DNA of 8,625 bases from contig DCTK01000105.1 in NCBI GenBank assembly GCA_002329575.1, positions 2,970-11,594 of the forward strand, in the 5' to 3' direction. The notes under the pieces are model-generated. The model was not told the origin of the DNA. It was given only the letters and a program-made list of their open reading frames with translations, and did no database searches. The DNA comes from Sutterella sp. UBA1442 (GTDB lineage: Bacteria; Pseudomonadota; Gammaproteobacteria; Burkholderiales; Burkholderiaceae_F). The translations under genes and the position numbers were made by a program. Positions 5,934 to 8,625 of this stretch are shown one piece after another. The number at the start of each line of letters is the position of its first letter. Positions within the stretch are counted from its first letter, which is position 1.

Positions 5934-7214
5934 ATGAACGAAACCGTTCTCTTTCTCATCATCGGTGCGGCTGTCATTTTAGTCGGTCTCTTTTTGTGGT
6001 CTCGTATGGAAGCGAAAAAAGACGGCGACGGTCGTGTGGAACTTCTCAATGAATCCAAGAAGATGTATGAGAAGATGGCCGGCATTAAATCTCCCATTCA
6101 TGAAAGAAGCCGCGTCTCGTTAGTCAACATGGCCGGTAGCATCGAAGAGAAAACCGAAGAGCCCTTTGTGGTTGAAGAGGTGGGCGAGGCCCCAGCTGAG
6201 CAAAACGTTGCCGCTCAAACCGTGACGATCGCTGAGCCCGCACCGCAAATCAAGCCCGACCCCATCCCGCAACCGGTCGCTCCTGTCGCTCCCGTTCAAC
6301 CCGTACCCGAACCCAAACAAGAGCGCTTGGACTTTGTCGGTCGCAATGACCCTGAGCCTGAACCCGTTGCTGAAGTGCAACCCGAACCTATTATTCCCGT
6401 GGTGCCTAAAGAAGGCGTGTTGCATTTCCGCTTTGATCCGTTAACCGAAACGGTGGCTACGATTCAAGCCTCTCGGCCCTTTAAGTCCGATCGTTGCCGT
6501 GAAATGATGGTGCTACTTACCAAAACGGGCTTGGGTCTTCGAATCTATGCCAAGCGCTCGGATAATAAGCGCTGGTATGAAGTGATCGTCGGGGAACATC
6601 AATACACCGAAATTTCTGCCGTGATGCTCTTGGCTAACCGCTCGATGTGCGTCTCGGAGATGGATGCTAGCCGCCTTGCCATGGCCGTGCAACAAGTGGC
6701 CATTGCCCTGGAAGCCGATTGTGAAACCGAAGCCGCTCAAGATATCGTTGTGCGTGCTCGTCGCCTTTTTGAGGCGATCAGAAGCTTTGACGTGCAACTG
6801 TCCTTTACGTTGGCGTCTTCTCAACCCCTAAGCCCCGTGACGGTTGCCGAAGCGGCTCGTTTAGCGGGCTTTACGCAACTCAATGCCATGCGCTACTTCT
6901 ACGGCACCGTTAAGCACTTGGGAGATGCGACGCTTTACTTAACGCAAGATGAAACCGATCGCCATTACTTGATGCTTTCGCTCGATGCTCCGTTGATGAA
7001 TCCGGGCAATCGTCCCTTGCATCAACTCTTCTCTGTGGCCAACGACTTAAGTGCTCGTCTCGGATTGCAATTGCAAGACTCTCGCGGCATGCCGATTAAT
7101 ACCGAAGCGGTGCAATCGATTAATAAGCAGCTTCAGTCATACTATGATCAAATGAAGCAGGCCAATATTGAACCGGGTAGCCCCCGCGCACGATTGCTCT
7201 TTGCACGCGATTGA
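5934..7214 (+). CDS. zipA: Cell division protein ZipA, FtsZ-ring membrane tether
   Basis: This 426-residue protein has the ZipA layout: a short periplasmic N-terminus, one membrane helix (about residues 4-22), a charged stretch, a Pro/Val/Glu/Gln-rich flexible linker (about 84-160), and a cytoplasmic C-terminal domain. ZipA holds FtsZ filaments to the inner membrane at the division site. The last part (about 285-410) matches the FtsZ-binding region in pattern, including the AARLAGF helix (307-313), a HYLMLSLDAP strand (344-353), the FSVANDLSARLGLQLQD segment (366-382) and a terminal helix with YYDQMKQA (403-410). It is about 100 residues longer than E. coli ZipA, mainly because of an ordered-looking block at about 163-284 between linker and FtsZ-binding part. 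The position directly after smc and before ligA is the usual betaproteobacterial one and strengthens the call. The gene ends in a terminator. Confidence 0.9.
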   Translation: MNETVLFLIIGAAVILVGLFLWSRMEAKKDGDGRVELLNESKKMYEKMAGIKSPIHERSRVSLVNMAGSIEEKTEEPFVVEEVGEAPAEQNVAAQTVTIAEPAPQIKPDPIPQPVAPVAPVQPVPEPKQERLDFVGRNDPEPEPVAEVQPEPIIPVVPKEGVLHFRFDPLTETVATIQASRPFKSDRCREMMVLLTKTGLGLRIYAKRSDNKRWYEVIVGEHQYTEISAVMLLANRSMCVSEMDASRLAMAVQQVAIALEADCETEAAQDIVVRARRLFEAIRSFDVQLSFTLASSQPLSPVTVAEAARLAGFTQLNAMRYFYGTVKHLGDATLYLTQDETDRHYLMLSLDAPLMNPGNRPLHQLFSVANDLSARLGLQLQDSRGMPINTEAVQSINKQLQSYYDQMKQANIEPGSPRARLLFARD

Positions 7215-7219
7215 TTTAA

Positions 7220-8625
<1,406 letters not shown>

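Overview
The window looks like ordinary chromosomal DNA from a Gram-negative betaproteobacterium, most likely in the order Burkholderiales. The evidence is an outer-membrane porin ending in Phe, an SMC-type condensin rather than MukB, and the gene order smc, zipA, ligA, which is a known betaproteobacterial arrangement. Moderate GC content and the porin style suggest a gut-type Sutterellaceae relative (Sutterella/Parasutterella-like). That placement is inference only. All confident genes lie on the + strand.

Layout. Bases 1-972 are the 3' part of a general porin gene, closed by a tandem stop and a good intrinsic terminator (about 1000-1033). Bases 1034-1374 hold no confident gene. They contain one weak hydrophobic small ORF and, at 1300-1328, a near-consensus sigma-70 promoter that drives a seven-helix TRIC/UPF0126 family membrane protein gene (1375-2088). 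That gene ends in a very strong terminator (2120-2149) and is therefore its own transcription unit. After a short leader with an inverted repeat comes smc (2230-5766), a full-length 1178-residue chromosome-condensation ATPase. A 167-base gap follows, containing an open but unproven 49-codon ORF and a perfect 7-bp hairpin. Then come zipA (5934-7214, FtsZ-ring membrane tether), an intrinsic terminator (7235-7260), and ligA (from about 7265, NAD+-dependent DNA ligase, cut by the window end inside its zinc finger).

How the genes fit together. smc, zipA and ligA all serve chromosome replication, segregation and division: SMC compacts and separates sister chromosomes, ZipA anchors FtsZ at the division site, and LigA seals Okazaki-fragment nicks. 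The porin and the TRIC-family protein are separate units for outer-membrane and inner-membrane permeability.

I did not find a new defence, mobile or RNA-based system. I see no CRISPR array, insertion sequence, tRNA or rRNA. The points worth a second look are small: the 49-codon ORF ending one base before zipA, a terminator pressed against the ligA start, a replaced lysine after the SMC signature motif, and a long conserved-looking block in ZipA outside the E. coli-like FtsZ-binding region.
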